Position numbers and translations under genes: made by a program. A stretch of 64,000 nucleotides of DNA from Pseudomonas tritici (lineage in GTDB: Bacteria; Pseudomonadota; Gammaproteobacteria; Pseudomonadales; Pseudomonadaceae): assembly GCF_014268275.3 (NCBI RefSeq), contig NZ_CP077084.1, positions 4,650,001-4,714,000 on the forward strand, given 5' to 3'. The notes beneath the pieces are model-generated. The model saw nothing but the letters and a program-made list of their open reading frames with translations. It was not told the DNA's origin and ran no database searches. This document shows positions 8,335 to 17,678 of the stretch, piece after piece. Position 1 is the first letter of the stretch. Each line of letters begins with the position of its first letter.

Positions 8335-9786
8335 TCAAATCCCGCACAGTTTGCGTAACAGCTCGGTGTCCAGGTGGTTTTCCACCAAATCGGCCAGGCG
8401 CTCGATATCGCGCTCGCGCAAGGCGTGGTAGTCGACCTCCTGCACATCCTGCAACCCCGCCCAACGTAGCAGCGCACTGCACGCGGCCGGGGTTTCGAAC
8501 AAGCCATGCAGGTAAGTGCCGAGGATCTGCCCGTCTGCACTTTGCGCGCCATCACTGCGACCGTCATCGAGGCGCACAGCGGCGTTCGACAAGGCATCGC
8601 CAGACGTCACGCCCGCATGGATCTCATAACCGCTGACGTCGGCATCTTCCAGTAACAGGCGACCGCGTACGTTGCGCAGCTGTTTCTCTTCTTCCAAGGT
8701 GGTGCTGAACGCCAATAACCCAAGGCCATCGCTGGAGCCCGCAAGCCCTTCCAGGCCCAACGGGTCATGCACCTGCTCGCCGAGCATCTGCAAGCCGCCG
8801 CAAATGCCGAGCACCTTGCCGCCGTAGCGCAAGTGCCGCGCCACGGCGGTGTCCCAACCGTTGGCACGCAGATAAGCCAGGTCGCTGCGCACGCTTTTCG
8901 AGCCTGGAAGGATAATCAGGTCGGCAGCAGGGATCGGCTGGCCTGGCCCGATGAATTGCAAGTCCACCTGGGGATGCAAACGCAACGGGTCGAAATCCGT
9001 ATGGTTGCTGATGCGCGGCAGCACCGGCACCACCACCTTGAGTACCTGCGCAGCCTTATCGATTTGGCGCTGATCGATGCCGTCCTCAGCTTCCAGATGC
9101 AGGTCCATCACGTAAGGCAATACGCCCACCACCGGTTTGCCGGTGCGCGCTTCCAGCCAGTCCAGCCCCGGTTGCAACAACGCAATGTCGCCGCGAAATC
9201 GGTTGATGATGAAGCCTTTGACCCGTGCCTGCTCGCTGGGCGAAAGCAGTTCCAGGGTGCCGACCAGATGGGCAAACACCCCGCCGCGATTGATATCGGC
9301 GATCAGCAGCACCGGGCAATCCACTGCTTCGGCGAAGCCCATGTTGGCGATGTCATTGGCGCGCAGGTTGATCTCCGCCGGGGAGCCAGCGCCTTCCACC
9401 ATCACGACGGGGTAGGCTTGGCTCAACCGTGCGTGGGAGGCCAGCACCGCCTGCATCGCGATGGCTTTGTAGTCGTGATAGGCCACCGCGTTCATGCTGG
9501 TAACAGCGCGGCCGTGGATGATCACTTGGGAACCGGTGTCGCTGTTGGGCTTGAGCAGCACCGGGTTCATATCGGTGTGCGGCGCCAGGTTGGCCGCCTG
9601 GGCCTGCACCGCTTGCGCACGACCGATCTCGCCGCCCTCGGCCGTCACGGCGCTGTTGAGCGCCATGTTCTGTGGCTTGAACGGCACCACTGGCACGCCC
9701 TGGCGCACCAACCAGCGACACAGCGCCGTCACCAAGGTGCTTTTGCCGGCGTCGGACGTCGTGCCTTGCACCATCAACGTACTCAT
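8335..9786 (-). CDS. cobQ: Cobyric acid synthase
   Basis: This 483-residue glutamine-dependent amidotransferase amidates adenosylcobyrinic acid a,c-diamide at four positions (b, d, e, g) to give adenosylcobyric acid. An N-terminal ATP-binding domain of the BioD type ([19 protein letters not shown], residues 6-24; KPQNMALNS) is followed by a class-I glutaminase domain with nucleophile Cys in [11 protein letters not shown] (about residue 333) and His in GTYLHGLF. The ATG overlaps the cobD stop by 4 nt. The length fits the family. Confidence 0.95.
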   Translation of the reverse strand: MSTLMVQGTTSDAGKSTLVTALCRWLVRQGVPVVPFKPQNMALNSAVTAEGGEIGRAQAVQAQAANLAPHTDMNPVLLKPNSDTGSQVIIHGRAVTSMNAVAYHDYKAIAMQAVLASHARLSQAYPVVMVEGAGSPAEINLRANDIANMGFAEAVDCPVLLIADINRGGVFAHLVGTLELLSPSEQARVKGFIINRFRGDIALLQPGLDWLEARTGKPVVGVLPYVMDLHLEAEDGIDQRQIDKAAQVLKVVVPVLPRISNHTDFDPLRLHPQVDLQFIGPGQPIPAADLIILPGSKSVRSDLAYLRANGWDTAVARHLRYGGKVLGICGGLQMLGEQVHDPLGLEGLAGSSDGLGLLAFSTTLEEEKQLRNVRGRLLLEDADVSGYEIHAGVTSGDALSNAAVRLDDGRSDGAQSADGQILGTYLHGLFETPAACSALLRWAGLQDVQEVDYHALRERDIERLADLVENHLDTELLRKLCGI

Positions 9787-10772
9787 GTCGCGTCCTTATA
9801 AGCGGCCAGGGCTTCGTCCAGGCGTTGCCAGTCGGCGTCGGTATCCGGCAGGCCAAAACGCAGGCTGCTGTTATGGACAAACAGGCGCAGCAGGATGCCG
9901 CGCTGGGCCATGAATTCATGCATGCGTTCGGCGTGCGGCGTGATCAGCCACTGGAACAAGGCGCAGCCGCCCTGAGGTTGAAAGCCGTGGCGCTCGAGCG
10001 CGGTAAACAAGCGCTGGCTCGCCTCGATGCAGCGCGCGCGTTGCTGCGCCTGCCCGGCAGTGTCGCGTAGGCAGACTCGGCCCAGTACCCGCGTCGGCCC
10101 GCTGACCGCCCAAGGGCCAACCTGCTCGGCCAGCAACTTGAGCAGCTTGCGTTCGGCCAGTACGAAGCCCAGTCGCACACCGGCCAGGCCGAAGAATTTA
10201 CCGAACGAGCGCAGCACAATCAGGCCGACCTGATGCGCCTGGCCCGCCAGGCTCAATTCCGGAGTCACGTCCATGAACGCTTCGTCCACCACCAGCCAGC
10301 CGCCGCGCTGGGCCAGCCGCGAGTGCCAGTCCAACAAGCGTTGCGGGTTCAGGCTCAGGCCGGTGGGATTGTTGGGGTTGACCACCACCAGCACGTCAAG
10401 GCCATCAAGAAAGAAGTCGACTTCCTGCTCCAGCACTTCGCGCACCACGTAACCGGCACGGCGCCAGGCTTCGGCGTGTTCGGCATAGCACGGCGACAAT
10501 ACCCCGACCTTGCCGGCGCGACGCAGACGTGGCAGCAACTGAATCGCCGCCTGGGAGCCAGCTACTGGCAACAGATGCGCTGCGCCGTAATACTCGCTGG
10601 CGGCCTGCTCCAGGCCGTCATCGGTTTCCGGCAGACGCGCCCAGGCGCGCAGCGGGATCTCGGGGATCGCCCAGGGCCAGGGCGCCAGGCCGCTGGACAG
10701 GTCGAGCCAGTCAGCTTCGGCAATTCCGTACTGAATCGCTGCCTTGCGCAGCCGGCCACCGTGCTCAAGCAT
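9783..10772 (-). CDS. cobD: Threonine-phosphate decarboxylase
   Basis: This 329-residue PLP enzyme of the aminotransferase class I/II fold decarboxylates L-threonine-O-3-phosphate to (R)-1-amino-2-propanol phosphate, the linker of the nucleotide loop. The PLP-binding Lys is in [17 protein letters not shown] (about residues 188-204), and [12 protein letters not shown] is the cofactor-contact motif. The start overlaps the end of cbiB by 8 nt. Symbol follows Salmonella usage; Pseudomonas annotations often write cobC for this gene. Confidence 0.92.
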   Translation of the reverse strand: MLEHGGRLRKAAIQYGIAEADWLDLSSGLAPWPWAIPEIPLRAWARLPETDDGLEQAASEYYGAAHLLPVAGSQAAIQLLPRLRRAGKVGVLSPCYAEHAEAWRRAGYVVREVLEQEVDFFLDGLDVLVVVNPNNPTGLSLNPQRLLDWHSRLAQRGGWLVVDEAFMDVTPELSLAGQAHQVGLIVLRSFGKFFGLAGVRLGFVLAERKLLKLLAEQVGPWAVSGPTRVLGRVCLRDTAGQAQQRARCIEASQRLFTALERHGFQPQGGCALFQWLITPHAERMHEFMAQRGILLRLFVHNSSLRFGLPDTDADWQRLDEALAAYKDAT

Positions 10773-11673
10773 AAAATTGCCCCCCGACGCATAAGATCAG
10801 CAGCCACAACCATACGCCGCGCTGCACCAGTTGCCAGCCCCGGTCGATGGCGTCCGCATCCGCCGCCGGGCCCTCGCCCAGCGGCGGGCGCTGGTGCACT
10901 TCACCGTGATAGATCGCCGCGCCGCCCAGTTCAACGCCCAGCGCGCCTGCACCGGCAGCCATCACCGGGCCGGCGTTGGGGCTGTCCCAGGTCGGGCCTT
11001 GGGTGCGCCAGCATTTGAGCGCCAGACGGGTCTTGCCGAGCACGGCATAGGTCAAGGCGACCAAGCGTGCCGGAATGTAGTTCAGCACATCGTCGATTTT
11101 TGCCGCGGCCCAACCAAAGCGCTCAAAACGTTCGTTGCGATAACCCCACATGGCGTCGAGGGTATTGCTCAGGCGATAAAGCACCACGCCCGGCACGCCC
11201 GCCACCACAAACCAGAACAACGCGGCGAAGACTGCGTCGCTGCCGTTTTCCAGCACCGATTCGGTCGCGGCGCGGGCGACTTCGGTGCGGTACAGTTCGC
11301 TGGTCTGGCGGCTGACCAAGTAGCTGACGCGCTTGCGTGCTGCCTCCAGGTCATCGCTGCGCAGGGCCTGGGCCACCGGGATCACATGCTCGCCAAGGCT
11401 ACGCATGCCGAGGGCGCAATACAGCGCCAGAATCTCTACTACCCAGCCGATATACGGCGCCCACGACAACGCCGTGGCCAGCAGGGTCAGCGGCACTACG
11501 GCGATAAACCAAGCGGTCACGCCATGGCTGCGCCAGCCACGGCCACCGGAGTTAAAACGTTGCTCGATGCGCCCGGCGAAATTGCCGAATGCCACCAGCG
11601 GATGCCAGCGCCTGGGTTCGCCCAGCAGCGCATCCAGCGCCACTGCAGCGACGCACAGCAAGGCCACACTCAT
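10765..11673 (-). CDS. cbiB: Adenosylcobinamide-phosphate synthase
   Basis: This 302-residue membrane protein attaches aminopropanol phosphate to adenosylcobyric acid. Family features are [15 protein letters not shown] (about residues 16-30), [39 protein letters not shown] in the centre, and several hydrophobic spans. I chose the ATG at 11673 because it forms the ATGA overlap with bluB that is repeated throughout the operon; the frame stays open a few codons upstream. Called cobD in P. denitrificans. Confidence 0.92.
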   Translation of the reverse strand: MSVALLCVAAVALDALLGEPRRWHPLVAFGNFAGRIEQRFNSGGRGWRSHGVTAWFIAVVPLTLLATALSWAPYIGWVVEILALYCALGMRSLGEHVIPVAQALRSDDLEAARKRVSYLVSRQTSELYRTEVARAATESVLENGSDAVFAALFWFVVAGVPGVVLYRLSNTLDAMWGYRNERFERFGWAAAKIDDVLNYIPARLVALTYAVLGKTRLALKCWRTQGPTWDSPNAGPVMAAGAGALGVELGGAAIYHGEVHQRPPLGEGPAADADAIDRGWQLVQRGVWLWLLILCVGGQFYA

Positions 11674-12320
11674 TGACTCACTCCCCACACATTCTCATAC
11701 AACATGTCACTCAGCGGCCGAGGCTCGGTCCAGCCTTCGAGTTGCAACATCGGTGCCGGGTAGAACTCGGTTACCGGCCCCAGGCACAACACGGCCAGGG
11801 GTTTCGCGCCGGGCGGCAAACCGAGCAGATCGGCCAGGGCCTGGGGTTCGAACAGCGAAACCCAGCCCATGCCGAGGCCTTCGACGCGAGCCGCCAGCCA
11901 CAGATTCTGGATGGCACAGGCCAGCGAGGCCATGTCCATTTCCGGCAAGGTACGACGGCCGAAGATGTGCCGCTCACGGTCATCCATCAGCGCCGCCACC
12001 AGCACTTCGGCGCAGTCGTGGATGCCTTCGACCTTGAGCTTCATGAACGCGTCGGAGCGCTCGCCCAGGGCTTCGGCGGTGCGTACGCGCTCCTCTTCTA
12101 CTAACTGCTGAATCTGCCCACGCAGTTGGCGATCGCTGATGCGGATGAAGCGCCAGGGCTGCATCAGGCCGACGCTGGGGGCCTGGTGCGCGGCCTGGAG
12201 CAGACGGTGCAGCAATTCGGGGGCGACAGCGCCGCCGCTGAAGTGGCGCATGTCACGGCGTTCGGCGATGGCGCGGTAGACGGCGTCGCGGTCGGCCTGG
12301 GGGAAGGCGTTGTCCGTCAT
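11670..12320 (-). CDS. bluB: 5,6-dimethylbenzimidazole synthase
   Basis: This 216-residue flavin-destroying enzyme of the nitroreductase fold makes the lower base of B12 from FMNH2 with oxygen. Typical segments are [14 protein letters not shown] (about residues 17-30, flavin phosphate binding), [17 protein letters not shown] and [15 protein letters not shown]. Its presence indicates aerobic DMB synthesis. The ATG overlaps the cobB stop by 4 nt, directly after the REP-derived coding tail of cobB. Confidence 0.92.
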   Translation of the reverse strand: MTDNAFPQADRDAVYRAIAERRDMRHFSGGAVAPELLHRLLQAAHQAPSVGLMQPWRFIRISDRQLRGQIQQLVEEERVRTAEALGERSDAFMKLKVEGIHDCAEVLVAALMDDRERHIFGRRTLPEMDMASLACAIQNLWLAARVEGLGMGWVSLFEPQALADLLGLPPGAKPLAVLCLGPVTEFYPAPMLQLEGWTEPRPLSDMLYENVWGVSQ

Positions 12321-13720
12321 GGCCTCTTCGCGGGCAAGTCGAATCGTCGCACCGCCCCTCCCACATTTTGATCTGTGAACACTGTCGATGTGGGAGCTGG
12401 CTTGCCTGCGATAGCGACATCACGGTCTGGCGCAAACAGTGCGGCTACAGCGGCTGGATTCGACGGGAAATAAAAATGCACGTAAGAAGCCGTCATCCGC
12501 CCCTGACGGTAAACCGCCTCAGCCCCGCGCCCACCATTGGGGCTCACCCCCCTGGCAATCGGCTGCCAGTCGGTGCTGGTCAGCGAATGGTGATAGGTGT
12601 GACCACGCAGTGTGCCTTCCGGCAACTCGACGCTTTGCAGCGCCAGGGCCGCCAGTTTCTTTTGCATCACCGCATCGCCCTGCAACAGGCCCACCAGTTC
12701 GGCGCGGGTGCCGTCGACATCGGTGAGCGAGTCCAGCAGGTAGAGCATGCCGCCGCATTCGGCGAGCAAGGGTTTGCCGGCCGCATGGTGAGCGCGGATC
12801 GCGTCGAGCATTGGGGCGTTTTCCGACAGCGCCTGGTGGTGCAGTTCCGGGTAACCGCCGGGCAGGTAGAGGCTGTCGGCATGAGGCAATGCGCGATCGT
12901 GAATGGGCGAGAAAAACTTCAGCTCGGCGCCCATGGCCCGCAGCAGATCAAGACTGGCGCCGTAGGTAAAAGCGAAGGCTTCGTCGCGGGCCACCGCAAT
13001 ACGCACACCCTTGAGCAGTGGCTCGGCCTCGATCACTTCCGGTGCAGCAAAGGTCACCGGCGGCGGCAAGGCCACTTCGCAACTGCTGCCCAAGGCTTGG
13101 GCGGCGGCGTCAAGGCGCACATCAAGGTCATTCAGTTCGCTGGCTTGCACCAGGCCCAGGTGACGGCTAGGCAGCTCTATACCGGTCTCGCGGGACAACG
13201 CGCCGTACCAGCGCAGGCCTTCGGTGAGGCTGCCTTCCAGCAATTGCGCATGACGCAGCGTGCCAACGCGGTTGGCCAGCACCCCGGCGAACGGCAAGTC
13301 CGGCTGATAACGCGCCAGGCCCAGGGCCAAGGCGCCAAAGGTCTGGGCCATGGCCGTGCCGTCAATAACGCCCAGTACCGGCACGCCGAAGTGTCGCGCC
13401 AGGTCGGCGCTGGAAGGGGTGCCGTCAAATAAGCCCATCACGCCTTCGATCAGGATCAAGTCGGCCTCGCCCGCTGCTTCCCACAGCAGGCGGCGACTTT
13501 CCTGCTCGCCCACCATCCACATGTCCAATTGATACACCGGCGCACCGCTGGCGCGCTCGTGGATCATCGGGTCGAGGAAATCCGGGCCGCATTTGAACAC
13601 GCGCACCTTGCGACCCAGGTTGCGGTGCAATCGGGCCAGCGCGGCGGTGACGGTGGTTTTGCCCTGGCCGGACGCCGGTGCGGCGATCAATACGGCCGGG
13701 CAATGACGGGGCTGATTCAA
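12317..13720 (-). CDS. cobB: Cobyrinate / hydrogenobyrinate a,c-diamide synthase with REP-derived tail
   Basis: This 467-residue glutamine-dependent enzyme amidates the a and c side chains of (hydrogeno)cobyrinic acid. The ATP-binding domain begins VLIAAPASGQGKTTVTAALAR, and the glutaminase Cys is in PLLAECGGMLYLLDS (about residue 324). The start is TTG at 13720, overlapping the cobO stop (TTGA). The family-like sequence ends near FPSNPAAVAALFAP (about residue 433). The last 30 or so residues, including IAGKPAPTSTVF, are encoded by a REP element. The tail ends exactly in the ATGA overlap with bluB. Confidence 0.92.
   Translation of the reverse strand: MNQPRHCPAVLIAAPASGQGKTTVTAALARLHRNLGRKVRVFKCGPDFLDPMIHERASGAPVYQLDMWMVGEQESRRLLWEAAGEADLILIEGVMGLFDGTPSSADLARHFGVPVLGVIDGTAMAQTFGALALGLARYQPDLPFAGVLANRVGTLRHAQLLEGSLTEGLRWYGALSRETGIELPSRHLGLVQASELNDLDVRLDAAAQALGSSCEVALPPPVTFAAPEVIEAEPLLKGVRIAVARDEAFAFTYGASLDLLRAMGAELKFFSPIHDRALPHADSLYLPGGYPELHHQALSENAPMLDAIRAHHAAGKPLLAECGGMLYLLDSLTDVDGTRAELVGLLQGDAVMQKKLAALALQSVELPEGTLRGHTYHHSLTSTDWQPIARGVSPNGGRGAEAVYRQGRMTASYVHFYFPSNPAAVAALFAPDRDVAIAGKPAPTSTVFTDQNVGGAVRRFDLPAKRP
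12358..12412. repeat. REP element inside the cobB coding tail
   Basis: The unit TGTGGGAGCTGGCTTGCC (from 12389, continuing CTGCGAT) and a short inverted partner CTCCCACA (12358-12365) lie in the cobB frame near its 3' end. They encode the extra C-terminal residues. The same 24-bp unit occurs in the intergenic REPINs at 8228 and 58243. Confidence 0.85.
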
Positions 13721-14328
13721 AGTTCGACGCCCTTCTGTGCCTTGATACCGGCCTGGAACGCGTGCTTGAGCATGCCCATTTCGGTGACGGTGTCACCCAT
13801 TTCGATCAACTCAGGCTTGGCGCCACGGCCGGTGACCACCACGTGCTGCATCGGCGGGCGGGCCTGCAAGTCACTGAGCACCTGGTCCAGTTCGAGGTAG
13901 CCGTGCTTGAGGGCGATGTTCAGCTCATCCAGCACGACCATGCCGATGCTCGGGTCTTGCAGCAGTTCGCGGGACACCGCCCAGGCGGCTTCGGCCGCGG
14001 CGATGTCACGTTGGCGATCCTGGGTTTCCCAGGTGAAGCCTTCGCCCATGACGTGGAAACGTACTTGCTCGGGGAATCGGCGGAAGAACAACTCTTCACC
14101 GGTGCTGTGACGCCCCTTGATGAACTGCACCACGCCGCACTGCATGCCGTGGCCCATGGCCCGGGCCAGCATGCCGAACGCGGAGCTGCTCTTGCCTTTG
14201 CCGTTGCCGGTGAGCACCAGCAGCAAGCCGCACTCGTTGGGGGAATTGGCAATGCGTTCGTCGATCACGGCTTTTTTGCGCAGCATGCGCGCCAGGTGGC
14301 GTTCGTCGCGGTCGGGGGAATCGGTCAT
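13717..14328 (-). CDS. cobO: Cob(I)yrinic acid a,c-diamide adenosyltransferase
   Basis: This 203-residue ATP:corrinoid adenosyltransferase of the CobA/CobO family attaches the 5'-deoxyadenosyl group to cobalt. The P-loop GNGKGKSSSAFG (about residues 40-51) and VLDELNIALKHGYL are family motifs. The ATG at 14328 gives the usual length of about 203 and has GGAGAGC upstream. It is the first gene of the operon, 41 bases after the riboswitch terminator. Confidence 0.94.
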   Translation of the reverse strand: MTDSPDRDERHLARMLRKKAVIDERIANSPNECGLLLVLTGNGKGKSSSAFGMLARAMGHGMQCGVVQFIKGRHSTGEELFFRRFPEQVRFHVMGEGFTWETQDRQRDIAAAEAAWAVSRELLQDPSIGMVVLDELNIALKHGYLELDQVLSDLQARPPMQHVVVTGRGAKPELIEMGDTVTEMGMLKHAFQAGIKAQKGVEL

Positions 14329-14368
14329 GACAGCTCTCCGTTGGGGCTGGACAAAAACGGCGGGCAGG

Positions 14369-14411
14369 AAAAAAGAAAAACAGACAGCCAAGCATCGCCC
14401 ACCGTGATGCT
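14369..14411 (-). terminator. Terminator-like expression platform of the cobalamin riboswitch
   Basis: On the minus strand the stem AGCATC/GATGCT with a 9-base loop is followed after nine bases by two T runs (five and six T). It lies between the B12 aptamer and cobO. This fits transcription termination when cobalamin is bound, although sequestration of the cobO ribosome-binding site is not excluded. Confidence 0.6.
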
Positions 14412-14419
14412 GTTGGATG

Positions 14420-14620
14420 TAACAGGCCGGTCTCCGGGCTCATGAGTGGCGCCGTTGCCCTCGTATAGAGAGCGCGCAGGCCAACGCTACGCCTTCCCAT
14501 ATCGCTGGCGATACAGTGGCAAAAGGCAGCGTCTTGACTCATTTACCGTTGCGGGGGCAGCGCCGGAATCGCGGCAGCACTGTGTACAAGTGCGCTCACT
14601 CACCGGCTTCCCTGTTTCAC
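14420..14620 (-). promoter_or_regulatory. Cobalamin (AdoCbl) riboswitch
   Basis: Read on the minus strand, the segment has the characteristic blocks in order: GCCGGTGAGTGAGCGCAC near 14595-14610, CGCTGCCCCCGCAACGGT in the centre, GCCACTGTAT, and the B12 box GCCCGGAGACCGGCC near 14424-14440. It immediately precedes the cobalamin operon. Edges are approximate. Binding of adenosylcobalamin is expected to lower expression of all ten genes. Confidence 0.93.
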
Positions 14621-14663
14621 TCGGTCGACCCATTGGTCACAGAGCACCTGGAACAAGCCGCGA

Positions 14664-14692
14664 AGGTTAGTGGGTTGGGGGTGGAGCGTCAA
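14664..14692 (-). promoter_or_regulatory. Sigma-70 promoter of the cobalamin operon
   Basis: On the minus strand, TTGACG (14692-14687), a 17-base spacer and TAACCT (14669-14664) lie just upstream of the riboswitch, placing the transcription start near 14657. Confidence 0.65.
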
Positions 14693-14765
14693 TGAAAGCT
14701 GACCTTGCACTTGAACCATCGCACCGCCGACCTCCTCTACCCTTACAGGTATTAAGGAGAACACC

Positions 14766-16079
14766 ATGCATAAAACAAGACTTGCCCTACTCATCCTGGT
14801 CGCCGGCACCCTCGCCGCCTGCGGTGAAAGCTCCACCCTCCAGGTCTCCGACGGTACCGGGCCTTCGCCCAAGTTGCCGGAACCGAACAAAACCCTGATC
14901 CCCACCGTCAATATCGCCCCCGCCATCGGTTGGCCCGAGGGCGTGAAGCCAACGGCCGCCGCCGGTACCCAGGTTGCGGCGTTTGCCGAAGGCCTGGACC
15001 ATCCGCGCTGGCTGTATGTGCTACCAAATGGCGATGTGCTGGTAGCGGAAACCAACGCGCCGCCCAAGCCGGATGACTCCAAGGGCGTTCGTGGCTGGGT
15101 CATGGAGAAAGTCATGGGCCGCGCTGGCGCCGGGGTGCCGAGCCCGAATCGCATCACGCTACTGCGTGACGCCGACCACGACGGCGTCGCAGAGACGCGC
15201 ACGGTATTCCTGGAGAATCTCAATTCGCCGTTTGGCATGACACTGGTCGGCAACGACCTGTACGTCGCTGACTCGGACAAGCTGCTGCGTTTCCCCTATC
15301 AACCGGGTGACACTGCGATCAAGCAAGCCGGCACCAACGTCGTCGACCTGCCGGGCGGGCCTCTGAACCACCACTGGACGAAAAACGTGGTGGCCAGCAA
15401 GGACGGCACCAAGCTGTACGTGAGCGTGGGTTCCAATAGCAACGTCGGTGAAAACGGCCTGCAAGCGGAAGAAGGCCGGGCGGCGATCTGGGAAGTCGAT
15501 CGCGCCAGCGGCGAGCACCGCATCTTCGCCTCCGGCCTGCGCAACCCGAACGGTATGGCGTGGGAGCCGCAGAGCGGTAAGTTGTGGACGGCAGTCAACG
15601 AGCGTGACGAAATCGGCAGCGACCTGGTGCCGGACTACATCACCTCGGTCAAGGATGGCGGCTTCTATGGCTGGCCGTTCAGCTACTACGGGCAGCATGT
15701 GGATGTGCGGGTCAATCCGCAGAATTTGGACTTGGTGGCCAAGGCGATCGCGCCGGATTACGCGGTAGGCCCGCACACCGCATCCCTGGGGCTGACGTTT
15801 GCCGAGGGCAGCAAACTCCCTGCGCAGTTCAGTAACGGCGCGTTTATCGGCCAGCATGGTTCGTGGAATCGCAAGCCGCACAGTGGCTACAAGGTGATCT
15901 TCGTGCCGTTCGAGGGTGGGCAGCCTAAAGGGCCGCCGGTGGACGTGCTGACGGGGTTCCTCGATAAGGACGAGAAAGCCATGGGCCGCCCGGTGGGCGT
16001 GGTGATTGACCAGCAGGGGGATTTGCTGGTGGCCGATGATGTGGGGAATAAGGTATGGCGGGTGTCGGCCGCTAGATAG
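14766..16079 (+). CDS. PQQ-dependent sugar dehydrogenase / sorbosone dehydrogenase family lipoprotein
   Basis: This is a 437-residue beta-propeller protein anchored as a lipoprotein. The lipobox TLAAC gives a lipidated Cys at about residue 19. Typical segments for the soluble glucose/sorbosone dehydrogenase fold are [51 protein letters not shown] and [12 protein letters not shown] near the C-terminus. It would oxidise an aldose or sorbosone-like sugar in the periplasm with PQQ. The SD is AAGGAG before ATG. It diverges from the cobalamin operon and appears monocistronic. The actual substrate cannot be read from sequence. Confidence 0.85.
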   Translation: MHKTRLALLILVAGTLAACGESSTLQVSDGTGPSPKLPEPNKTLIPTVNIAPAIGWPEGVKPTAAAGTQVAAFAEGLDHPRWLYVLPNGDVLVAETNAPPKPDDSKGVRGWVMEKVMGRAGAGVPSPNRITLLRDADHDGVAETRTVFLENLNSPFGMTLVGNDLYVADSDKLLRFPYQPGDTAIKQAGTNVVDLPGGPLNHHWTKNVVASKDGTKLYVSVGSNSNVGENGLQAEEGRAAIWEVDRASGEHRIFASGLRNPNGMAWEPQSGKLWTAVNERDEIGSDLVPDYITSVKDGGFYGWPFSYYGQHVDVRVNPQNLDLVAKAIAPDYAVGPHTASLGLTFAEGSKLPAQFSNGAFIGQHGSWNRKPHSGYKVIFVPFEGGQPKGPPVDVLTGFLDKDEKAMGRPVGVVIDQQGDLLVADDVGNKVWRVSAAR

Positions 16080-16154
16080 CGGAGCAGCAAGCCTCACGCT
16101 TGAAGCTGCAAGCAGGCATTGCGCCTTTTTGCAGCTGACAGCTCGTAGCTGCCG
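16080..16154. repeat. Inverted repeat AGCTGCAA/TTGCAGCT between convergent genes
   Basis: Arms at 16104-16111 and 16129-16136 enclose a 17-base loop containing a T run. The GCTTGAAGCTGC sequence also occurs in the hairpin at 62211-62239, so this may be a dispersed family used as a terminator between convergent genes. Confidence 0.45.
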
Positions 16155-16694
16155 CTAGGGATTACGCGCCAGATTCGCCGGCAACACACGCTTGGCACTC
16201 AGGTACGCATTCTGCCAATACGCCTTGGACAAGGTATCCAGCTTCACCGTACCGCCCGTTTGCGGCGCGTGCACAAAGCGCCCTTCCCCCACGTAGATCC
16301 CGGCGTGGCTGACCTGTGAACCACCACCGGTGGCGAAGAACAGCAGGTCGCCGGTCTGCAGGTTCTGCTCGCTGACGTCCTGGGCGCGCATTACGATCAG
16401 TTCACGCGTAGTACGCGGCAATGAGATGCCGGCAGCGTCGCGAAACACAAAACCAATCAAACCGCTGCAATCAAACCCGGAGTCCGGCGTGTTGCCGCCC
16501 CAACGATAAGGCGTGCCGACCAGACCCAGCGCGCGGAAGAGCACATCTTCAGCCGCAGGCGAGAAATTCTGGGTGGAATAGTTGAACACCGGCTTAGGCT
16601 TCACCGCGACAGGCGCGGGCGGCGGTGGGCGGCTTGCACAGGCGCTGAGCAGCGCGGCGCAAACAATAAGAATCAGGCGGGCCGAGGTCGACAT
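16155..16694 (-). CDS. NlpC/P60-family lipoprotein endopeptidase (paralogue 1)
   Basis: This 179-residue MepS/Spr-like murein endopeptidase has a lipobox (LLSAC, lipidated Cys near residue 18) and a C-terminal NlpC/P60 domain. The catalytic Cys is in DSGFDCSGLIGF, the first His in VSHAGIYVG, and the third residue is the His of VHAPQTGG. It would cut D,D- or L,D-type peptide cross-links in the periplasm. I chose the ATG at 16694, in front of the hydrophobic signal; the upstream extension is unlike a signal peptide. A second paralogue lies directly upstream. Confidence 0.88.
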   Translation of the reverse strand: MSTSARLILIVCAALLSACASRPPPPAPVAVKPKPVFNYSTQNFSPAAEDVLFRALGLVGTPYRWGGNTPDSGFDCSGLIGFVFRDAAGISLPRTTRELIVMRAQDVSEQNLQTGDLLFFATGGGSQVSHAGIYVGEGRFVHAPQTGGTVKLDTLSKAYWQNAYLSAKRVLPANLARNP

Positions 16695-16839
16695 GTGCAG
16701 AACAATCCTGGTCTGGATGCGGCTTTTCGCTGCCGAACGCTGAAAACCAGAACGCGCAAGCAAAGCTCGCGCGAACGGATTACAACAATGTCCAGGGATT
16801 CTAGCGCTTACACGTCAAACTTCAAGTATCACTTTAAGT

Positions 16840-17469
16840 TTACTTGCTAGCGGTAACCGTCGTCGGGGCCATGGCGAGTGCGCGCTTGGCTTCGATGAAG
16901 GTTTTGCTCCAGTAGCTATCACCCAGGTTGTCGACTCGAACACCGCCACTGCGACGGCTGCTGGAGTGGATAAACTGGTTATCGCCCAAGTAGATACCGG
17001 CATGGCTGACGCGACCACGACCTGCCGTACTAAAGAAAAGCAGATCACCGGGCTTGAGGTTGTTTCGCGCGACCAACGGTGCATTCACGTTGATCATTTC
17101 GCGAGTGGAGCGTGGCAGGTTCATGCCCGCTTCTTCACGAAACAGGTAGCCGATGAAACCGCTGCAGTCGAAACCGGCTTCGGAAGTACCGCCGAAACGG
17201 TAACGGGTACCGATCAGGGACATGCCGCGTTCGAGGATGCTGTCGGCGAGAACTGGAAGCTGGTAAGGCTTGCTGCCGGAGAAATTGGCCAATTCTTTTT
17301 CAGTTGCCAGCTCTTCTTCGTAAACAGAAGCAGACTGTGCAGCAACAAATTTGGCCTGGTTTTGAACCTGTGGTTTTTGCTGTTCTGCCACCTGTTGAGG
17401 GTGGGAGGCGCAACCAAACAACAGGGTAACGAGTGCGAGAGGCACGAGGGGTGCGAAGCGATTTAGCAT
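16840..17469 (-). CDS. NlpC/P60-family lipoprotein endopeptidase (paralogue 2)
   Basis: This is a 209-residue lipoprotein (lipobox LLFGC near residue 20) with a Gln-rich linker and a C-terminal NlpC/P60 domain. The catalytic Cys is in EAGFDCSGFIGYLF, the His in VSHAGIYLG, and the third His in FIHSSSRRSGG. It is closely similar in layout to the gene downstream, with different N-terminal linkers. The ATG at 17469 is preferred over a GTG two codons upstream. The promoter is probably in the A/T-rich 17480-17670 stretch. Confidence 0.88.
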   Translation of the reverse strand: MLNRFAPLVPLALVTLLFGCASHPQQVAEQQKPQVQNQAKFVAAQSASVYEEELATEKELANFSGSKPYQLPVLADSILERGMSLIGTRYRFGGTSEAGFDCSGFIGYLFREEAGMNLPRSTREMINVNAPLVARNNLKPGDLLFFSTAGRGRVSHAGIYLGDNQFIHSSSRRSGGVRVDNLGDSYWSKTFIEAKRALAMAPTTVTASK

Positions 17470-17678
17470 GGGCACGACCGTGGCTGGTATGTAAAGAAGC
17501 CGAGACTATGCCTTCTATCACATCGATTTGCAAATTCAATCGTGGTCTATGTGACTTCCCGATTGGACTATGCCATCTAAGCCGTAATTCCATTTATCGA
17601 TTGAAATGCGTGACCAATACGGTTCAAACGCAGGTTTTCTGGCGCCTGAAAATTGCCGAACCCCGTCAATTCAATGGG

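Noticed and set aside
14600..15280. Minus-strand open frame across the riboswitch promoter and the sugar dehydrogenase gene
   Set aside because: It is the complement of the dehydrogenase coding sequence and runs into the promoter; no product is recognisable.
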